From the NCBI RefSeq assembly GCF_949987515.2, contig NC_082699.1, positions 75,426,281-75,490,280 on the forward strand: a stretch of DNA of 64,000 bases, given 5' to 3'. This DNA comes from Delphinus delphis (Eukaryota; Chordata; Mammalia; Artiodactyla; Delphinidae). Below the pieces are notes generated by a model. That model was not told the DNA's origin, did no database searches, and worked only from the letters and a program-made list of their open reading frames with translations. The first letter of the stretch is position 1. Every line of letters starts with the position of its first letter. Below, in pieces: positions 1 through 10,965 of the stretch. Position numbers and translations under genes: made by a program.

Positions 1-116
1 TCAAACCACATTTACCTTTCTCGAACTAAGGCTTCTGCCTGCCTAATCTAAAATATAATGCCCAGTTTTGTTCTGTATTGGAGTATCATAGTGCAATGCC
101 ATACATTTCTGTAAAT

Positions 117-495
117 CAACTTTATTGACATATAATTTACGTACAACAAAATGAACACATTTTAAGTGCACATTTCAATGAGTTATGACAAATGTATACA
201 CCTGCGTAACTGTCACCATGATCAAGATCCAGAACATTCCCGTCACTCATCAAAGTTGCCTTGTGCCCATTGTTGCACCATCCCGAACTCCACGCTGATT
301 TACATTCTCCCACTAGAGGATAGATCTTCATTTCCCAGATTTTCATATAAATGTCATCATAGAGGATGCACTATTTTATATAAGCGCCATTTGCTCAAAA
401 TAATGTTTTTGAGATTCATCCATGTTGTGTATCTATTGGTAGCCCATTTATTTTATTGGCAAATAGTATTGTGTTGTATGGACATACCCCACTTT
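117..495 (-). mobile_element. Old L1M 3'-UTR fragment, antisense
   Basis: The stretch opens with a TTTATTGACATATAATTTACG signature, which is the reverse complement of the end of an old mammalian L1 (L1M). It continues with the usual antisense pattern: hydrophobic T-rich text, a CCAGAACATTCCCGTCACTC block, then CATTTTATTGG-type text. ORFs on either strand here have no recognisable product. A second 3' end begins directly after it at about 500, so this is a separate copy or a rearranged piece of the next element. The subfamily was not resolved by eye. Confidence 0.55.
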
Positions 496-499
496 ATTT

Positions 500-1345
500 T
501 TTCAGCTTTACTGAGGTATAATTGACACATAAAATTGGAAGATACTTAAAGTGTACATTGTGGTCATCTAATTAGTGTATATGTCACCCCTTTATTTATA
601 CACCTTCTTAATGGACAGTGGTGTCTTCTCCAGGTTTTGGTTAATATGGGTGAAGCTGCCATGGACATTCGTATACAAGTCTTTGTGTAGACATGTATTT
701 TTCCTTATCTTGTGTAAAATACGTAGGAGTGGAATTGCTGGCTTGTATGTATGTTTAACTTTAAAAGAAAATACCAAACTATTATCCGAAATTGTATCAT
801 TTTGCATATTCCCTCCAGCAAGTTATGGAATTTCCAGTTGCTCCACATCTTCAACACTGTGTATTATGGGTTTTTAAAAAAAATTTTTTTTTAAAGTTTA
901 CCCATTCTAATGGGTGTGTAGTGGTACCTCATTGTGGCTTTAATTTGCATTCCCTGGCTGACTAATGAAGTTGAACATCTCATGTGTCTAGTGGTTATTT
1001 GCTTCACCTAAGTATAAACTGACTCTTCAAATAGTTTTCACTTTTAGTGGGTTGTCTGTCTTTTTATTGTAGAATTGTGAGAGTTATTTATATATTATGG
1101 ATGCAAGCCCTTTGTCAAATATATATATATTGTGAATAATGTCCCAGCCTGTGACTTGCCAATTCATTTTCCTAAGATGTCTTTTGATGGGGCTGGGAAG
1201 ATTTTAATTTTCATGTGGTCTAATTTATCCTTGGTTATTGTATGTTTATTGCATTCTATATCTCATCTAAAAAATTGTTACCTACTCCCACATTGCAAAG
1301 ATATTGTCCTAAGTTTTCTTCCAAAAGCTTTACACATTTATTTTT
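500..1345 (-). mobile_element. Old L1M ORF2 C-terminus and 3' UTR, antisense
   Basis: The antisense L1 tail signature CAGCTTTACTGAGGTATAAT starts near 505. It is followed by reverse-complement text of the ORF2 C-terminal region, such as GGAGTGGAATTGCTGG at about 727, TTTGCATTCCCTGGCTGACTAATG near 950 and GCAAGCCCTTTGTCAAATAT near 1103. No frame stays open for more than about 100 codons on either strand, so the copy is long dead. The 5' edge of the element (right end here) is vague and was placed where the similarity fades. Confidence 0.65.
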
Positions 1346-1389
1346 CATGCACACCACAGAAACTAGTGAGTCTTAATAGCTAGAAATTA

Positions 1390-1406
1390 AGAGAGAGAGA
1401 GAGAGA
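1390..1406. repeat. (GA)n microsatellite
   Basis: Eight uninterrupted GA units, next to a short MIR-like fragment (TAGCTGGGAAGCCTTGGGAAAG, about 1415-1440). Confidence 0.8.
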
Positions 1407-4010
1407 TGCTCATGTATTAGCTGGGAAGCCTTGGGAAAGTCATTTAATATTCTGAGAGGAAGAAAATTGATCTGTATGACCGAGATTATGTCCACACCTG
1501 CTTTGAAGAGTTCGGGGGAAATTCAACATTATTCAGAACTTGCAAGTTTTGGTAACGTATACAAGCTATACCTGGATGATGTTAAAATAAGCAGTATCGA
1601 TAACCAGAAAATGTTATTGACTAATTACAACATAAACAACGTTTCTCCCCTATGGCCATTTCTGTTTTTTTCTTAACTGTTTACTGTATATGTGTTTCAT
1701 CTTTTACTATTTAATTCTTAATTAACCAAGTAAGGAGTATGAGGTAAAGAGCTTCTGTACCGCACATTTTGTTATATATACCACACAGCCATAAGAAAGT
1801 CAGCAATCATTTCTTGTGTAGTTCTTGTGTATAAGACCCACAGTGAGTGATACGCCTTAATACTTTCTTCTAGTATGCTCTAGAGGCAAATATACAAAAC
1901 TATGTGACATTAATAAAAAATAATGGAATAATTGACAATGTTAAATGATCTTTCATAATGATGTTATTTTGGCTTAAAAATGAAAGAAAGTGATTCTGTC
2001 TCCGAAAAGTGAAGAATGTGAGTTTAGAACTTGAGCTCTGTAACAACATCTTCTTTCTGCCCTAGGATTTATGCTTATGCTTCCCCAATCTTTCCAATTC
2101 TTCTATTCTTTGAAGGCTGAAGTTTCTGAATTTGCAATCAATTTTTCTATTCTCAAGGCAAATTTCATCTATTTTATAAAATTTATTAAATCTTTTAGAC
2201 CTTATCAAGAAAATGAAATTCTTCCCCCAAATTTCACTATAACTTCATGTTGCTCATTATGCCTTTTAATCACCTTATATTTGTTATGGGGAAATGAAAA
2301 TTTAATATCCTCACATATAGTTCTCCACTGTTTCAAGTAGTCTTTCATATACTCTAGAATATCGTTGATAAATTGAGTAAACTAAGGCTGTTAGATCCCA
2401 AAGGATCCTTTGCCAATTCATTCATTGAAAAGAAAAAAAAGAGAAAATGTTTGCTGAAAATCAAAAATAAGTAAAAAAAGAAAAACTCTTTCAGATTAAC
2501 ATTCAGAGATTGAGTTTCTCCTGATAACACTGAATCCGTGATTAATAGAAAAATGCCAAAGCTGCAGTAAAATGTTCTTTGTCTATTTTGTACTCACTCC
2601 TTAATAAACTATATCTCTTCTATCAGCTCAATAGAATCAAGGCGTCCTTTGATCAGACTTCCATGTAAATGTATCTTAAGTAACCATAACTCTGGTTTCT
2701 TGGCCAGCTCCCTAATTACTGCAACTAACTTAGCTCTCTATTTCCTTTTTTTATGTTCCACTCCATAAGGAAAAGAGATCATATTTTCTGAACTGATGAA
2801 ATTAAACTCACCCATATTTTCCCAGTCATCATAATTTTTACAAAGAGCTCATCTAATCAATTTTTGGCAAGAGAATGACAATGCTACACTAGATAGTGCC
2901 ATTAAGATGAAATAGTCATGCTGTTGAATTAGAGATACTTAAATTAGGTAGACTAAAATTTAGTTTGACTTTTATTGTCCTCATTCTTCCAAGTCTTAAA
3001 TACATGTTTTGCAAGGCTGGTCATTTAACTTCCATCCATATTTCTCCCGGTGCAGAAAGGAAATATCACTTCCCAGGCTTTTGCAAACAGAGATGTTACA
3101 TGGAAACTGAATTTATAAGCTTAATGTTAGGTTGCCAAAGGATGCAGTGGCAACCCCCTACTCAACCTAGCTTACAGAATTCCAACTGCAATAGTTAAGC
3201 ACTAGCAGTCTAACTCAGTGATATATATCTGATATCTTCAGAACCCAAAACATGCCCAGGATAGCTTCTGCGGCTCCAGTCCCAGCGTGTGCCATGCTGC
3301 TCCCATGGTTACTGTGCTCTTGACCATTTGATCTCCTTCTGCCTCTACTGCTCCATGAAAATTATTTGATTGTTTTTCACTTTGGTCATTAGCTCAGCTC
3401 TCCAAATTACTTTTGTGCTTCCTCTCAGGGGAAATCTGCAGACTGTACCTTCCCCAGCTAATATGATTTGAACTTTGAGATCAGATTGACCAGTGAGACT
3501 GAGCTCACCTTTCTTTCCACATGGACTCGCTAGGGTTTCATGATAATAGATAGCATCCAACGGACCCTTGTTCTTACAGACTATGGTCTTCCCTTAAGTT
3601 CCACGACGGGAATTCTTCTGCTTTGGCTCCATACTTTTACTCCAGTTTTCCCCTTGAAGATACATTACTTGGAGTCCTGAAACAAATCCTGCCCATCCTC
3701 TTGTGTCATGACCAAACCCTGTTGCCCCTCTGAGGTTATTGGCTTGGAGTATGGTTAAACTGTAAAAGGGGAACCGTAGCATTACCAGCAACCTCATTTA
3801 GAGTATAAGCATTGCTTGGAAATCTCCACTTCTATTTTCTATCCAAAAAAATCAGATCCCTGAGATAGTTACTCTAGCCTTAATCCAACTGAAGTTTAGG
3901 AAACCCCTGTCTTTGGGCACTTTGAGAAACTCTCAGACTTTCTAACATCCTCAAATTATACAAATACAATGACCCTCTGTTGGATTTGGACAAATGCTAT
4001 TTCTCTCCTT
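1407..4010. other. Unassigned AT-rich DNA
   Basis: No exon, repeat family or RNA gene was recognised. ORFs are short (under 95 codons) and overlap on both strands without any domain-like text. About 3265-3800 is less AT-rich and mildly pyrimidine-skewed; it may be an old LTR or DNA element, but I cannot name it. Confidence 0.4.
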
Positions 4011-4011
4011 A

Positions 4012-4110
4012 AAAGTTGAGAAAATGGATTCAGAAAAATCAAATAACCAGCTCAGGGTAACACGGCTAATAAGAACAGCAGGAAATTGGACAAGAATTTT
4101 GATGTACTCT
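4012..4110 (-). repeat. MIR fragment, antisense
   Basis: The sequence reads GAGAAAATGGATTCAG, then CCAGCTCAGGGTAACACGG, then GGAAATTGGAC. It follows the reverse-complement MIR core (fourth line of the tRNA-related part: ACTGAGGC..AAGGTCACACAGC) with many substitutions. Length and divergence fit an ancient mammalian-wide SINE. Confidence 0.4.
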
Positions 4111-5044
4111 TCTAAGGCAAATCAAGTGCTGCAAATATTTCTGCCTGAATTCTTATAAAAATACTTAAATACCCCCGGTCTGATTAGCAATGTGAGTATG
4201 TGGAACGGGAGTTTCAAGTCAGAGTTTATCTGCATGAAGACACAATACAAAAGCACAAGCTTTTTGCTTTAATTGCCACCATATCTATGGGAACAGTGTA
4301 CACTGTTTTCTACACACGAGTATTACTGAGTTTGCATAGAATGCACATTTTTATAAAGTGTTGTGAAAAATCAAATAGTGCTGACATTCTAACTAAACTG
4401 AAGAATATTTCAAAAACAATACCTATTTTGATCAATGCTAAAGCACCTGTCTTTATTTTCCTCCACCTTACCTTGAGAATCTCCTCCTGCATGAGCTATT
4501 TCAGTAACTATTCTAGAAATTCAGATCTGTGTGTCAAAGCTATTGACCTGGTGTTCTGTTTCCCAGAAACGTGCTTACAAAGACGTGTGAGAAGCCAAGC
4601 ACTAGAAGGCAGGGGATTGCTTCCTGGTACCCAGTCTGTCATGCAAATGAACATCAGGAAATAGGTCAATTCTATTTTGTGGTCTCAGGCGAATACAATC
4701 GATGAGTAGACCTACCCAAGTAACACATTTACGGTTTATATAGCGATGAGGTGAGGCTGATCTCAATAACACAGTGTGGACCAGAAACATCAAAGCTAGA
4801 TAACAACTCTGGGTTATCTGAATTCAGGGCGAAATCTGTTCACCCTCCAGGCTGAATCCATTGGCAGATTTCTACAATTCATTTTTCGGTCATCTCAGCA
4901 GTCATCATGTTTCTTTAGCTTTTGGACTGAAGATAAGCTAGTTAATTGTTATGTCCCTTTCAAATGTAACTTGGCATTCATTTCATGTCAGGGTCAGTGA
5001 GGTCTATTGGCAAGAATGCCAAGTTTAGAATAAGTGAAAGAGAG
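4111..5044. other. Unassigned DNA, includes a 154-codon ORF without recognisable product
   Basis: The plus-strand ORF at 4200-4664 (154 aa) starts MEREFQVRVYLHED. It has no signal peptide, recognisable motif or splice-site framing that I can defend, and a 60-codon ORF overlaps it on the other strand. In AT-rich DNA of this length, one ORF of this size is expected by chance. No repeat was recognised. Confidence 0.35.
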
Positions 5045-5200
5045 CCTCCCATCTGACCTTGCCACTAACTAGAAGTCTGTCCTTCCATTAGTCTCTGTCT
5101 CTCTGAGCCTCAGACTTTTTAATGTGTTAAATAAGGAACATGATAAGTACCGTGCCTATTTGAACAAGTATATTGTGCAAATCAAAATGATTTATGTGCC
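5045..5200 (+). repeat. MIR fragment
   Basis: The order of blocks matches the MIR core and 3' part: TGACCTTGCCACTAACTAG, then TCTCTGTCTCTCTGAGCCTCAG, then TTAAATAAGGAACATGATAAGTACC, then GTGCAAATCAAAATG. The middle is diverged. Confidence 0.5.
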
Positions 5201-5203
5201 AAT

Positions 5204-5232
5204 CATGTGTAAGCCATAAGGGCTTACACATG
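5204..5232. repeat. Perfect short palindrome, 12-bp arms
   Basis: The arms CATGTGTAAGCC (5204-5215) and GGCTTACACATG (5221-5232) are exact reverse complements around the loop ATAAG. See the findings. Confidence 0.9.
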
Positions 5233-5249
5233 TAAAAGGTTGGTAAAGG

Positions 5250-5420
5250 AGGAAAAAGCAGCTAAGTAGGAAACAGAAAACCTGGCTTCCAGGATTTGCT
5301 CTGTAACCATCTGGCGTGTGCCCTCTACCAAGTCCCTTAGGGCTTGTTCACCTGTCTATGAAAAGAGAAGAACACATTTCAGAATCCCCAGAGTGGCTGT
5401 CAGGTCCGACACTCTAGTGT
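5250..5420 (+). repeat. MIR fragment
   Basis: The text AACCTGGCTTCCAGGATTTG, then CTGTAACCATCTGGCG, then CTACCAAGTCCC, then CACCTGTCTATGAAAAG tracks the MIR sense strand (LAGTTACTTA..CTCATCTGTAAAATG region). It sits directly after another MIR fragment. Confidence 0.45.
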
Positions 5421-6119
5421 TCTAGTATATACACTATTATTTTTTGTTGTAAATTTAAGCGCTGCATTATCTATTAACATTTCTCCCATTTTCCTCTAAA
5501 TAACTATTTTCCCATTATCTCACACCTTCAATGCACATAGGTTTCATCTGTTTTTCCCAAGCATATTTTTCCTTGATGAATAACTCTTTATAAGCATCTC
5601 TGAGTTTTTTTCCTCCAAATCTATTCAATCCTCTTCTATTATTTTTCTCCCTTTGTATTCATAACCCTTCCAAATTAAATACCATTGGCACATTTAATTT
5701 AGTAGACATCTACTTTATTCTTGGCGATAAGCTACAAGGAAGGAGGTAGAGTATATGAGATTTCAAAGTGAGAGTAAATAGCATGTTAATGAAATTCACA
5801 AATTACACTAAATCGAAGACATAGCAAGCAACAGAGTGAATAGAGACATAATGCAAATGGACTTGGAGGAGTTAGAGACCCAGGCAGACAACAGAAAAAT
5901 TGGCTTTGGTTAAACACAAATTCAAGACACAAATGTCCTAAGAATACTGACTGAAGGGGAAGATAGGGTGAAAGGGTGAGGTAGGACAAGTACATTAATA
6001 TTCTGGGAAGATATTAGCTAATTCCAAGGGTCTGGGGGAAAATTGAAATGCACCGCTATGTATCTCCCACGGCATGCTGAAAATTCATTTAGTGGTGCTT
6101 CCAGAGACCATCCGTTGAA
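5421..6119. other. Unassigned DNA
   Basis: AT-rich, with short ORFs only. No repeat family or gene was recognised. Confidence 0.4.
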
Positions 6120-6310
6120 CGGCCACACCAGGCCTAGCACGCAAACTACTCTAGGTTCTGGGAGTGTGAGTTAAATAGGACATGAGCCTTCCTTTCCTAA
6201 GTAGCTCACAGTGCAGAGGGGCTGGTGGGTGGGTGCACACCAGTTGTTCTGGGGGATAAAGGCAAAAGCAGACGTACCTGTAACATACAGCAGAGACATG
6301 GGCAAAGTAG
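6120..6310 (-). repeat. L2 fragment, antisense
   Basis: CCAGGCCTAGCACGCAAACTAC, TCTAGGTTCTGGGAGTGTGAG and AGTAGCTCACAGTGCAGAGG follow the reverse complement of the L2 3' end (the ..CAGGCACTG..CTGGGGATAC..GGAGCTCACAGTCTAG.. pattern). Diverged; the boundaries are approximate. Confidence 0.4.
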
Positions 6311-6659
6311 TAAATGTTTAGTATTCACATAATGAGTTGAAGTTCACCAGGTGGACAAATTGCAGAGCAGGGTGGAAAACATTTCAGATGGAGCATTTCA
6401 GTAAAAATAAGGAATAAGACATGAACCAGCCCCATCTTCTCCCATTCTCAGCTCTCACCCCACTACTCACCCACCCCTTGGTAACTCTGGGCTAATAACC
6501 GAACTCCACTAAAATAGACAAGTTCCTGAATCAGCAGCACCCACCTCTCCTGTATGACTGGCCAACCTTGTCTGAGAACCTCCCGTTCCCACCTGTCTGG
6601 AAAGCTCTATTTTTATGTAAGGAATGGCCCCGGCATACATGCCAGAGAAGATCTATCTC
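6311..6659. other. Unassigned DNA
   Basis: Mostly unique-looking sequence between two L2 fragments; part of it may be decayed L2. No gene was seen. Confidence 0.35.
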
Positions 6660-6912
6660 TCCACCTCCACCAGCGCATCTGTAAATCAGTCTGGATTAAG
6701 TTTCTCGCCGTTTTGCTCCCATGATATCTGACACTTCCTTTTACTGAAGCACCTCTCACACACTCCCGGCAAATGATTATTTCCTTTCCTCCATTTTCTA
6801 CTTGTTCGTGAGATTTTGTAGTGTGCAGAGCTTGGATGTATTCACCATGCTCCCTGTGGTATGCAGCCTCATGCATAGCCCAGGGGGATCTCAATCAATG
6901 TTTTGAATAAGA
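6660..6912 (+). repeat. L2 3'-end fragment
   Basis: The stretch ends GCCCAGGGGGATCTCAATCA then ATGTTTTGAATAAG. This resembles the L2 terminus, where a ..CAGTGCCTGGCACATAG..GCTCAATAAATGTTTGTTGAA.. block closes the element. The upstream half is only weakly L2-like. Confidence 0.4.
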
Positions 6913-7044
6913 GAGTCAAGGAACAGGCCTATTCCTCCTGGCAGAAACGAGAGGTGTGTAGGAGCGACTCTGGGAGGAAACATGGCTTAAGGCCTACACT
7001 CTGGGCAGGGCGTGTGTCTATGAAGGTTTGTGTGTAAATCAGGT

Positions 7045-7175
7045 GAAACTGAGATCCAGGTCTGCCATTCACTAACTGTGTGACTTTAAGCAACTCACTT
7101 TACCTCACTAATGAAAAATAAAATAACAGCCCCTCAGAGTTTAAAGACTAAAAGGGGCACTGCATTTTAATTTAC
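7045..7175 (+). repeat. MIR
   Basis: GAGATCCAGGTCTGCCATTC, ACTAACTGTGTGACTTTAAG and CAACTCACTTTACCTCACTA match the MIR core (CTGTGTGACCTTGGGCAAGT..) well. It lies just upstream of two CHR SINEs. Confidence 0.65.
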
Positions 7176-7225
7176 ATGTGTTACAGGTGTTCCATAAATT
7201 TGATTTCCTTCTCTCCTTAAGTCTT

Positions 7226-7524
7226 TTTTTAAAATTTATTGATTTATTTTTGGCTGCGTTGGGTCTTCGTTGCTGCGAGTGGGCTTTCTCTAGTTGCGGC
7301 GCGCGGGCTTCTCATGGCGGTGGCTTCTCTCGTTGTGGAGCACGGGCTCTAGGCGCACGGGCTTCAGTAGTTGTGGCTCGTGGGCTCTAGAGCGTAGGCT
7401 CAGTAGTTTTGGCACTCGGGCTTAGTTGCTCTGCAGCATGTGGCATCTTCCCGGACCAGGGCTCGAACCCGTGTCCCCTGCATTGGCAGGTGGATTCTTA
7501 ACCACTGCGCCACCACGGAAGCCC
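7226..7524 (-). mobile_element. CHR SINE, long form, antisense
   Basis: Antisense copy of the long (about 300 bp) cetartiodactyl tRNA-derived SINE. It starts with the T-rich tail and TTTTTGGCTGCGTTGGGTCT, and ends with the tRNA-like head GCGCCACCACGGAAGCCCC. The element is non-coding; in life it is transcribed by RNA polymerase III from internal A and B boxes and moved by L1 protein. The B box is visible as GGCTCGAACCC. A 15-bp target-site duplication with one mismatch (CTCTCCTTAAGTCTT, 7211-7225, and CTCTCTTTAAGTCTT, 7525-7539) fixes both ends. Confidence 0.95.
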
Positions 7525-7539
7525 CTCTCTTTAAGTCTT

Positions 7540-7837
7540 GACTCCAAAAAGGCCAGGCTTTCTGAGCTTTCATTTTTAGGTGACTGAGCCTAGGCTTGTC
7601 TACAGCAACCGTGTGGAGACAGTGTAGGAGCTAAGAAAGCAATCAAGACAGTGAGGCAGGATGCTGTGAGAAGTGTGTAACAGATACTCAGCTATGGTAG
7701 GATGAGAAAGCTACTATCTGGGACATGGAATGGGTTAGTATCTTTTGTATTTTCTGTGATAATGTCATGTTTTTTTCCCTCTTCACATTTCTTTTTGGAA
7801 ATGGCTATATGTCTGAGCTGCTGTAAAAAGAGTTGAG
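7540..7837. other. Unassigned spacer between two SINEs
   Basis: Unique-looking sequence with nothing recognised. Confidence 0.4.
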
Positions 7838-8048
7838 GGCTTCCCTGGTGGCGCAGTGGTTGAGAGTCCACCTGCCGATGCAGGGGACACGGGTTCGTGC
7901 CCCAGTCCGGGAAGATCCCACATGCCGCGGAGCGGCTGGGCCCGTGAGCCATGGCCGCTGAGCCTGCGCGTCAGGAGCCTGTGCTCCGCAACGGGAGAGG
8001 CCACAGCAGTGAGAGGCCCGCGTACTGCAAAATACAAAACAAAACAAA
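7838..8048 (+). mobile_element. CHR SINE, short cetacean form
   Basis: Sense copy, about 210 bp. The A-box region TGGCGCAGTGGTTGAG and B-box region GGTTCGTGCC are both readable. The core GGAGCGGCTGGGCCCGTGAG marks the short cetacean subfamily. The tail is AAAATACAAAACAAAACAAA. It is flanked by AAAAAGAGTTGAG (7825-7837) and AAAAAGAATTGAG (8049-8061), a 13-bp duplication with one mismatch. ORFs read from it on both strands (for example a 102-codon minus-strand one) are not genes. Confidence 0.95.
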
Positions 8049-8061
8049 AAAAAGAATTGAG

Positions 8062-8649
8062 AGAAGAGCCATCTGTACCATTCACGGGCACAGGTTATAT
8101 CAAGTGTCTGCTCTGCTCACGGATGAGGCGGGGGCTCTGAGAGCTCCCAAGAGAAAGAAATTCTGATGAAGATAGATCAAAATCCAGGTCATTTGATCAG
8201 TTTTCTCCACCTCTAAGGAGAATCCTTTTCCAGAAAGCCATACATAGAGTTGCAATTGGAATCTATTTTTATTTAGTTACCAGTAGGATGAGAAAACAAC
8301 AATTAATGGTTCCTGTTGTGGTATCCAGTAAATTCAATTTTGAAATAAAAAAGAGAGAGAATTGAAGCATTTTGTAGGGCTAATCAAATGGATGTAGTAT
8401 CCTCATTTAGAAAGTATGTGATTAAAAGAATAAAACTCATATTTTATGGCTTCCTTTATTTTATTATGACTATTTTATTAGAAGAAGCATTAGCTATTCC
8501 TCTATGAGTGATAGATTCCAAACACACTGAATTAGGGTTGTTATTAAGGCTTCACTAAGTCAAGCAGTCGCAATCACTCATTTGTGCTCTCCTCAAACTC
8601 AGCACGTGCTAATTAAACTAAAGGAGTGTTAATATTTGGATACTCATCA
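8062..8649. other. Unassigned AT-rich DNA
   Basis: No gene or repeat family was recognised. Around 8340-8620 the sequence is AT-rich, with several TTAT/ATTA motifs. Confidence 0.4.
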
Positions 8650-8800
8650 GGCTTCGGGGAACCAGCTCAAGCCCCACCTCTTCCAAGAAGTCTTCCTTGT
8701 GTGCTTCAACCTCTTCAGACTGGGGGAGGACTTCTATTGTATATTCCCTGCCCCTATGCAAGGGACTTGACACCCTCTAGGGGGATATTACAGGTACCAT
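8650..8800 (+). repeat. L2 fragment
   Basis: CCAGCTCAAGCCCCACCTCT then TCCAAGAAGTCTTCCTTGTG matches the L2 sense signature (..AGCTCAAATGCCACCTCCTCCAGGAAGCCTTCCCTG..). The downstream half fades. Confidence 0.55.
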
Positions 8801-9439
8801 CTCATGAGAAATTCATAATATTAGTGCATTTCAACTTCTGCCAATGAGTGAGTGAGAATTACCCTGCTGTAAACTGCAGGACAGAAAATAGGACAATAAA
8901 GTACAAGAAACAAATATATTCAGATATTGGAGGACAGCGGGCACAGGATTGCAATTTCTGAGAAAAGAAACACAAGCAAGGGGAACTGAACCATCACCCA
9001 AGCTTTCTGTCCCAGGAAATAACCTATGGACTTGGACACAGACGGGAACATTGGAATAAAGTCCAGCCATCTTGCTGAGCTGAGGAAACAGAGAGGAAAG
9101 TTTGAGGAAGCCAGGACAGCTAAAACCTGTGGATTCTACAAAGATCCCTTTAGTCTTTGGCTGAATGCCAACTCATTCATACATAGAGAGAAACCTTACT
9201 CTGTCCTTTTTTCTTTTCCAGCTGCAGTAGAAAGATCTTGTTGAATACATGGGACTTTCAACAGAGACCCCAGTATGACCTTATAAGCGTGGCTCAAATA
9301 GCTCTAGAATAAAGGCGAATCTGACCTGCCCTAAAACAGCTTAAAAGGAAAATTCAAAAGGATCAAATAAATCCACAAGTAACTCAACTTCCTGTCAGTA
9401 AAAATCCAATACTCTTTAAAGGAATGCAGTGGAATGCTT
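8801..9439. other. Unassigned DNA
   Basis: Nothing was recognised. An ORF pair at 8831-9070 (minus) and 9026-9244 (plus) has no identifiable product. Confidence 0.35.
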
Positions 9440-9640
9440 CACAATATAAAATATGCAATGCCTATACGTCCAACTAAAAGTTACTAAACAGTAAAAGAAT
9501 TAGGAAAACAGAACCCAGAATGCAGAGATGACGGAATTTGCAGAAAACAGCCTTTATAAATACGCCACGAATGCTCAGGTGTATAATAGAAAACATGAAT
9601 ATGATGAGGATATCATGGAAGGTATTGAAAAAATACCCAA
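9440..9640 (+). repeat. Possible old L1M ORF1-region fragment
   Basis: AAAACAGAACCCAGAATGCAG, GACGGAATTTGCAGAAAACAG, TTTATAAATACGCCACGAATG and GAAAACATGAATATGATGAGG follow the pattern of the degenerate L1M/HAL1 ORF1 upstream region. There is no surviving frame. The family assignment is from memory of the pattern. Confidence 0.4.
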
Positions 9641-9734
9641 GTGTAACATCTAAAGGAGGGAAATAATATTTTTAACACCAATAACTGCTATTATAATTTA
9701 TTATCTGTTATTTTCCACCAATTCATCCAGAAGG

Positions 9735-9920
9735 ATGTTAAGAAGCTGGGCTCTGGAATCAGATGTCTGAGTTTGGGTACTGAACCCACCACTCAGTGAC
9801 TATGTGACCTTGAGCAAGAAACTTATTATCTCTGTCTTCAAACCTTTCACGTGTAAATTAGGAATAAAATAGTCTCTGTGCCATTGGTTTGTTGTGAAGT
9901 TTAAATAAAGAAGCACATTT
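9735..9920 (+). repeat. MIR, nearly full length
   Basis: One of the best-preserved MIRs here: GGGCTCTGGAATCAGATGTC, CACTCAGTGACTATGTGACC, TTGAGCAAGAAACTTATTATC, GGAATAAAATAGTCTCTGTGCC and TTGTTGTGAAGTTTAAATAAAG lie in the canonical order. The right end touches the target site of the next L1 insertion. Confidence 0.75.
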
Positions 9921-9934
9921 AAGATATTGTAAAG

Positions 9935-10236
9935 AAACAGAAACAGACTCACAGACATAGAGATCAGACTTGTGGCTGCTAAGGGGGAGAGGGGGAGGGA
10001 GAGGGATGGACTGGGAATTTGGGGTTGGTAGATGCAAACTATTACATTTAGAATGGATAAACAACAAGGTCCTACTGTAGAGCACAGGGAACTCTATTCA
10101 ATCTCCTGGGATAAACCATAATGGAAAAGAATATTAAAAAAAAGAATGTCTCTCTGTGTATAACAGAGTCACTGTGCTGGACAGCAGAGATGGGCACAGC
10201 ATTGTAAATCAACTATACTTCAGTAAAAAAAATAAA
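9935..10236 (+). mobile_element. 5'-truncated L1 3' end
   Basis: L1 3'-UTR copy: CAGACTCACAGACATAGAG, a purine-rich GGGGGAGAGGGGGAGGGAG run, CCTACTGTAGAGCACAGGG, and the terminal TTGTAAATCAACTATACTTC before an A-rich tail. Target-site duplication ATATTGTAAAG occurs at 9924-9934 and 10237-10247 (AAGATATTGTAAAG versus AAAATATTGTAAAG if extended). That shows a target-primed insertion of only about 300 bp of a roughly 7-kb element, landing in the tail of a MIR. Confidence 0.88.
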
Positions 10237-10247
10237 ATATTGTAAAG

Positions 10248-10814
10248 AGTGATCACATGGTTAAGTAAGCACCAGGGCTGGGGTGGAAGTGAGGTGTAGT
10301 GGGTAACTGTCTTTCCAAGGGAACGGGTCTAGAAGAGGCAGAGGATGGTCTAGCATCTGGTCTGCTTGACCCAGCATCCCATGCTCATGTCAGAGGTTTC
10401 AGCTCCTCATGCTATGTTTCTGCCTCTCCCTGGTCCTGGGTTCTTGGCTTTTGCCACATCCCCCCAGGATTTTCTTTCTGCCCAGCTTCTTCACTTTGAC
10501 CGTTTCTTTTCAAAGATTTCAGGAAAGATGTTATCCAAACTCGACTTCCAGAATTGCTCTTTCTGGCTTCCCATGTTAAGGTTGGAAATGAAGTTAGAGC
10601 ACCCCTTACTCTCTCTCAATATTTATACTTGTATTGTGTGTGTTTCTTTTCTTGTTAACTTTTTGTTTTCACACTATAAACGAAGGCTGTATGATAAGAA
10701 GAAACGTGTCAATGGTCTGTTTATGCCTGTGCCCAGGTGGCATCTGGCTCAGAAAAGGGGATCAATAATATTTGTCACATAGAACCCTGAAAAAAGAAGG
10801 TCCAGGGGGAGGAC
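10248..10814. other. Unassigned DNA with 138-codon ORF
   Basis: A plus-strand ORF (10366-10782, 138 aa) has no recognised domain, and it overlaps another frame. No exon call is justified. No repeat family was recognised. Confidence 0.35.
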
Positions 10815-10965
10815 ATGGGCTCGGAGGCCAGCATACAAAGGCCAGATCTCTCATTCTTTTACTGATGAGCTGAGTGACTTCATTTTCTTCATCTGTTAAA
10901 TGGAGCCAATAGCTCACAGGGTTATGGTAGACACTCAGTGAAGGGTCGCTGTTATTGTTATTAAT
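10815..10965 (+). repeat. MIR fragment
   Basis: CATGGGCTCGGAGGCCAG, GAGCTGAGTGACTTCATTTTC, TTCATCTGTTAAATGGAGCC and AGGGTTATGGTAGACACTCAG, then GTTATTGTTATTAAT, agree with the MIR order. Confidence 0.6.

Noticed and set aside
4200..4664. 154-codon ORF as a possible exon or small gene
   Set aside because: No domain, weak start context and no splice framing. An overlapping ORF on the other strand makes chance the best explanation.
7838..8048. tRNA gene inside the SINE head
   Set aside because: A and B boxes come from an ancient tRNA ancestor. The rest cannot fold into a cloverleaf with a proper anticodon stem and acceptor, and the same head repeats in nine copies.
7692..8166. Overlapping ORFs on both strands with [23 protein letters not shown] text
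   Set aside because: They are translations of the CHR SINE in several frames. The same peptides recur at 33, 40, 46 and 48 kb, so this is repeat DNA, not a protein family.
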